DNA of 8,597 nucleotides from CAZYJD01 sp964647785 (GTDB lineage Bacteria; Bacteroidota; Bacteroidia; NS11-12g; UBA9320). The notes under the pieces are model-generated. The model was not told the origin of the DNA. It saw only the letters and a program-made list of their open reading frames with translations, and ran no database searches. Where the stretch lies: the NCBI GenBank assembly GCA_964647785.1, contig CAZYJD010000081.1, forward strand, positions 1-8,597, written 5' to 3'. Position 1 is the first letter of the stretch, and each line of letters opens with the position of its first letter. Shown here piece by piece: positions 7,052 to 8,597 of this stretch. The position numbers and the translations under genes were made by a program.

Positions 7052-8394
7052 CAGCTAGAGGCGAAAGATCGATTGGTTTCAAAAAACGAAAGCATGAACG
7101 CACGATCGCTCAACCGATTTTCAAGCCCTTCGGCAATCAGTTTCTTAACCAATTCGGAGTTTTGAGCCCCTCTTTTCTGGGCAAAACTGTAAGGTTCATT
7201 GGTGAAGGTTACCAATTCGTATTGCGACCTGAAGAATTCTGGGTACAGTTCACACAGATCGTGTTCAACCTTTTTAAAGTGCAAGAATTCCGGGTCTCCT
7301 ACCAAATCGCGCATTTCTATGAAATTTTGAAGCGCTAGATCTGCGATGGCATTGGCATTATCAATCCTTTCATTTTCATAGGCCGCAAGCGCCTGCTCCC
7401 AATCGGGCAAATATTTTTCGAGGCATTGGTCCAACACCAAACAATCTTCAAAGGCGCAATTCATGCCTTGTCCGTAAAATGGCACCACCGCGTGGCAGGC
7501 ATCACCCAGCAACGTGGCTTTGCCTCTCACCCAGGGGTTGCAGCGCACAGTAACCAGACTTCCTGTTGGGTTTTCAAAGAAATCTTCTATCAGCCTGGGC
7601 ATGAGCGGAACTGCATCCGGAAATTCTTCCTTGAAAAAATTCATGACATCTTCCGGTGTTTGGATGCTATTGAAGCTGTTCTTGCCCTCAAAAGGATAGA
7701 ACAACGTACAGGTGAATGACTTATCTGGATTGGGCAGAGCGATCATCATATACTCCCCTCTGGGCCAAATATGAAGTGAGTCGGGATCCATGGCAAATGT
7801 TCCATCTGCAGTTGGAGGGATGGTTAATTCTTTGTAGCCATGATTGAGATAATCCTGCGAGTAATTGAAGCGTCCGGTGGTTTGCATTTCCATGCGAATG
7901 GCGGAATAGGCCCCATCTGCACCAATGATGCGGTCGGCCTGAAAGTTCAGCTTTTCTCCTTGTGCATTTTCAAACTGAATATGGCCGGTATCGAGGTTCA
8001 CTCCAGTGCAGCGGTGATTGAAGTACAAATTCACCTTGTCGTTTTCGTCGGCCAACTCGAGGAGTCGCATATTTAAATGACCCCGGGACACAGAATTGAT
8101 GCATTGTCCCTCCGTTCCATAAGGTTGATAAGCCAAATTCCCCTCGCGGTCGTGCATCATTCTTCCATACATTGGAATGGCAGAAGAAAGCACATCGGTA
8201 TCCAGTCCAACCTTTTTTAAGGCCGTAATCCCTCTGACACTCAAGGCCAAGTTAATGGACCTCCCGGCTGGGATATCGACATTTCGCATATCCGGTCTGC
8301 GTTCAAATACATGCACTTCAAATCCGCGTTTAGCGAAATAAACTGCCATTAATGAGCCTGCGAGGCCTCCTCCTACAATTGCTATTCTTTCCAT
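7051..8394 (-). CDS. kmo: Kynurenine 3-monooxygenase (FAD-dependent)
   Basis: It hydroxylates L-kynurenine to 3-hydroxykynurenine using NADPH, O2 and FAD, a step of tryptophan degradation and of tryptophan-to-NAD synthesis. The 447-residue protein has the FAD dinucleotide motif GGGLAG (8-13) with E31 ending the second strand, GRSINLALS (44-52, a KMO hallmark), SVSRGHLN (101-108), the DG motif GADGAYSAIR (158-167) and the FAD motif LLGDACHAVVPFYGQGMN (295-312). The stretches LNHGYKELTIPP and NKSFTCTLF-like DKSFTCTLF closely follow animal KMO. R78 and Y92 align with human R85 and Y99, which bind substrate; NFIEMR (357-362) holds the conserved Asn/Glu. There is no C-terminal membrane helix, unlike eukaryotic KMO, so it should be soluble. 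The start ATG at 8394 places the FAD motif at residue 8; a TTG at 8409 adds only 5 residues. No other kynurenine-pathway gene is visible. Confidence 0.95.
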   Translation of the reverse strand: MERIAIVGGGLAGSLMAVYFAKRGFEVHVFERRPDMRNVDIPAGRSINLALSVRGITALKKVGLDTDVLSSAIPMYGRMMHDREGNLAYQPYGTEGQCINSVSRGHLNMRLLELADENDKVNLYFNHRCTGVNLDTGHIQFENAQGEKLNFQADRIIGADGAYSAIRMEMQTTGRFNYSQDYLNHGYKELTIPPTADGTFAMDPDSLHIWPRGEYMMIALPNPDKSFTCTLFYPFEGKNSFNSIQTPEDVMNFFKEEFPDAVPLMPRLIEDFFENPTGSLVTVRCNPWVRGKATLLGDACHAVVPFYGQGMNCAFEDCLVLDQCLEKYLPDWEQALAAYENERIDNANAIADLALQNFIEMRDLVGDPEFLHFKKVEHDLCELYPEFFRSQYELVTFTNEPYSFAQKRGAQNSELVKKLIAEGLENRLSDRAFMLSFFETNRSFASS

Positions 8395-8396
8395 AC

Positions 8397-8408
8397 TGAC
8401 GTCCGTCA
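8397..8408. repeat. Short inverted repeat just before kmo start
   Basis: TGACG-TC-CGTCA is a perfect 5-base inverted repeat with a 2-base centre, lying between the candidate -7 element (shared bases 8407-8408) and the kmo ATG at 8394. It could be an operator half-site pair, but the arms are short and it may be chance. Confidence 0.3.
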
Positions 8409-8414
8409 AAAATA
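8407..8414 (-). promoter_or_regulatory. Candidate Bacteroidota -7 element upstream of kmo
   Basis: On the minus strand this reads TATTTTTG, a full match to the TAnnTTTG -7 consensus known for Bacteroidota housekeeping promoters. It lies only 12 bases before the kmo ATG, so the transcript would have a leader of a few bases at most or be nearly leaderless. No clear TTG element sits the expected ~19-23 bases upstream. In AT-rich DNA a chance match is quite possible. Confidence 0.25.
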
Positions 8415-8506
8415 AAAAATCCCCTTTTGCCCTCTAATGATTTTTTAACTGCCCGCGAAAATTGCAACTAATAATATAAACTTCGACGAAAAAATACTGT
8501 AAACCA

Positions 8507-8514
8507 TTATTTTG
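8507..8514 (+). promoter_or_regulatory. Candidate -7 element for the lipid kinase gene
   Basis: TTATTTTG matches the TAnnTTTG consensus at all but the second fixed position, is followed by C as is common in Flavobacteriales-type promoters, and would give a leader of roughly 20-25 bases before the ATG at 8543. A second near match (TATTTTTA) lies at 8526-8533. No -33 TTG at a suitable distance is seen, so this is a weak call. Confidence 0.25.
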
Positions 8515-8542
8515 CCGTCCTAGTCTATTTTTATCCTTTTAA

Positions 8543-8597
8543 ATGCAAAATCGTTTGCTTGTTATCTACAACCCCAAAGCGGGTAGTGGTCGTTCAA
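8543..8597 (+). CDS. Diacylglycerol-kinase-family lipid kinase, N-terminal fragment (3' cut by window edge)
   Basis: Only 18 codons are present: MQNRLLVIYNPKAGSGRS. A short hydrophobic strand followed by NPKAGSGR is the nucleotide-binding start of the DagK/YegS/BmrU catalytic domain, in which the NPxxGxGR turn opens the fold. Family members phosphorylate diacylglycerol or related lipids; in Bacteroidota they could also be sphingoid-base or other lipid kinases, which cannot be told from this fragment. No Shine-Dalgarno sequence is seen; the upstream bases are an AT-rich stretch, as is common in this phylum. It diverges from kmo. Confidence 0.75.
   Translation, partial: MQNRLLVIYNPKAGSGRS

Larger units (their letters stand above)
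8395..8542. promoter_or_regulatory. Divergent intergenic region between kmo operon and lipid kinase gene
   Basis: This 148-base AT-rich stretch separates the start codons of two diverging genes and is the only place in the window where the five-gene minus-strand operon could have a main promoter. It contains no credible open frame. Candidate elements are listed separately; none has both a -7 and a convincing -33 partner, so the exact start sites cannot be placed by eye. Confidence 0.75.

Overview
The window looks like chromosomal DNA from a member of the Bacteroidota, probably a Flavobacteriales-like or Cytophaga-like lineage. The basis is an ECF sigma factor followed by a single-pass anti-sigma-like protein, weak or absent Shine-Dalgarno sequences, moderate GC, and a bacterial kynurenine 3-monooxygenase, an enzyme many aerobic Bacteroidota carry. 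No rRNA, tRNA, CRISPR array, insertion sequence or phage gene is visible. Coding density is very high, and the only sizeable gap (148 bases) lies at 8395-8542.

Left block, plus strand, 1-2084: the C-terminal part of an ECF sigma factor (its start lies before the window), a membrane-anchored anti-sigma-like protein, and diaminopimelate epimerase (dapF). The three reading frames are chained by a 1-base overlap (TGATG) and a 4-base overlap (ATGA). A regulatory pair and a peptidoglycan/lysine enzyme are therefore probably made from one message.

Central and right block, minus strand, 8394 down to 2086: kynurenine 3-monooxygenase (kmo), a Wzx-type flippase, a Wzz-like chain-length protein, an O-antigen ligase/polymerase-family protein, and a DppC/OppC-type ABC permease, read in that order. 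Junctions are a 1-base overlap, a 42-base gap, then two 4-base ATGA overlaps, so this looks like one five-gene operon. Three of the genes form a compact glycan handling set (flip, length control, polymerise or ligate) without any glycosyltransferase in view. The kmo gene at the head and the peptide-type permease at the tail have no obvious biochemical link to that set. The operon meets dapF tail to tail with a single base between the stop codons.

Right edge, plus strand, from 8543: the first 18 codons of a diacylglycerol-kinase-like lipid kinase, diverging from kmo across the 148-base gap, which must hold the promoter(s) of the minus-strand operon.

The gene families are mostly familiar. The points worth a second look are the gene combinations (sigma/anti-sigma with dapF; kmo with glycan export and an orphan permease), the unusual outer region of the anti-sigma-like protein, and the tight convergent junction. 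I did not find convincing evidence of a wholly new system.
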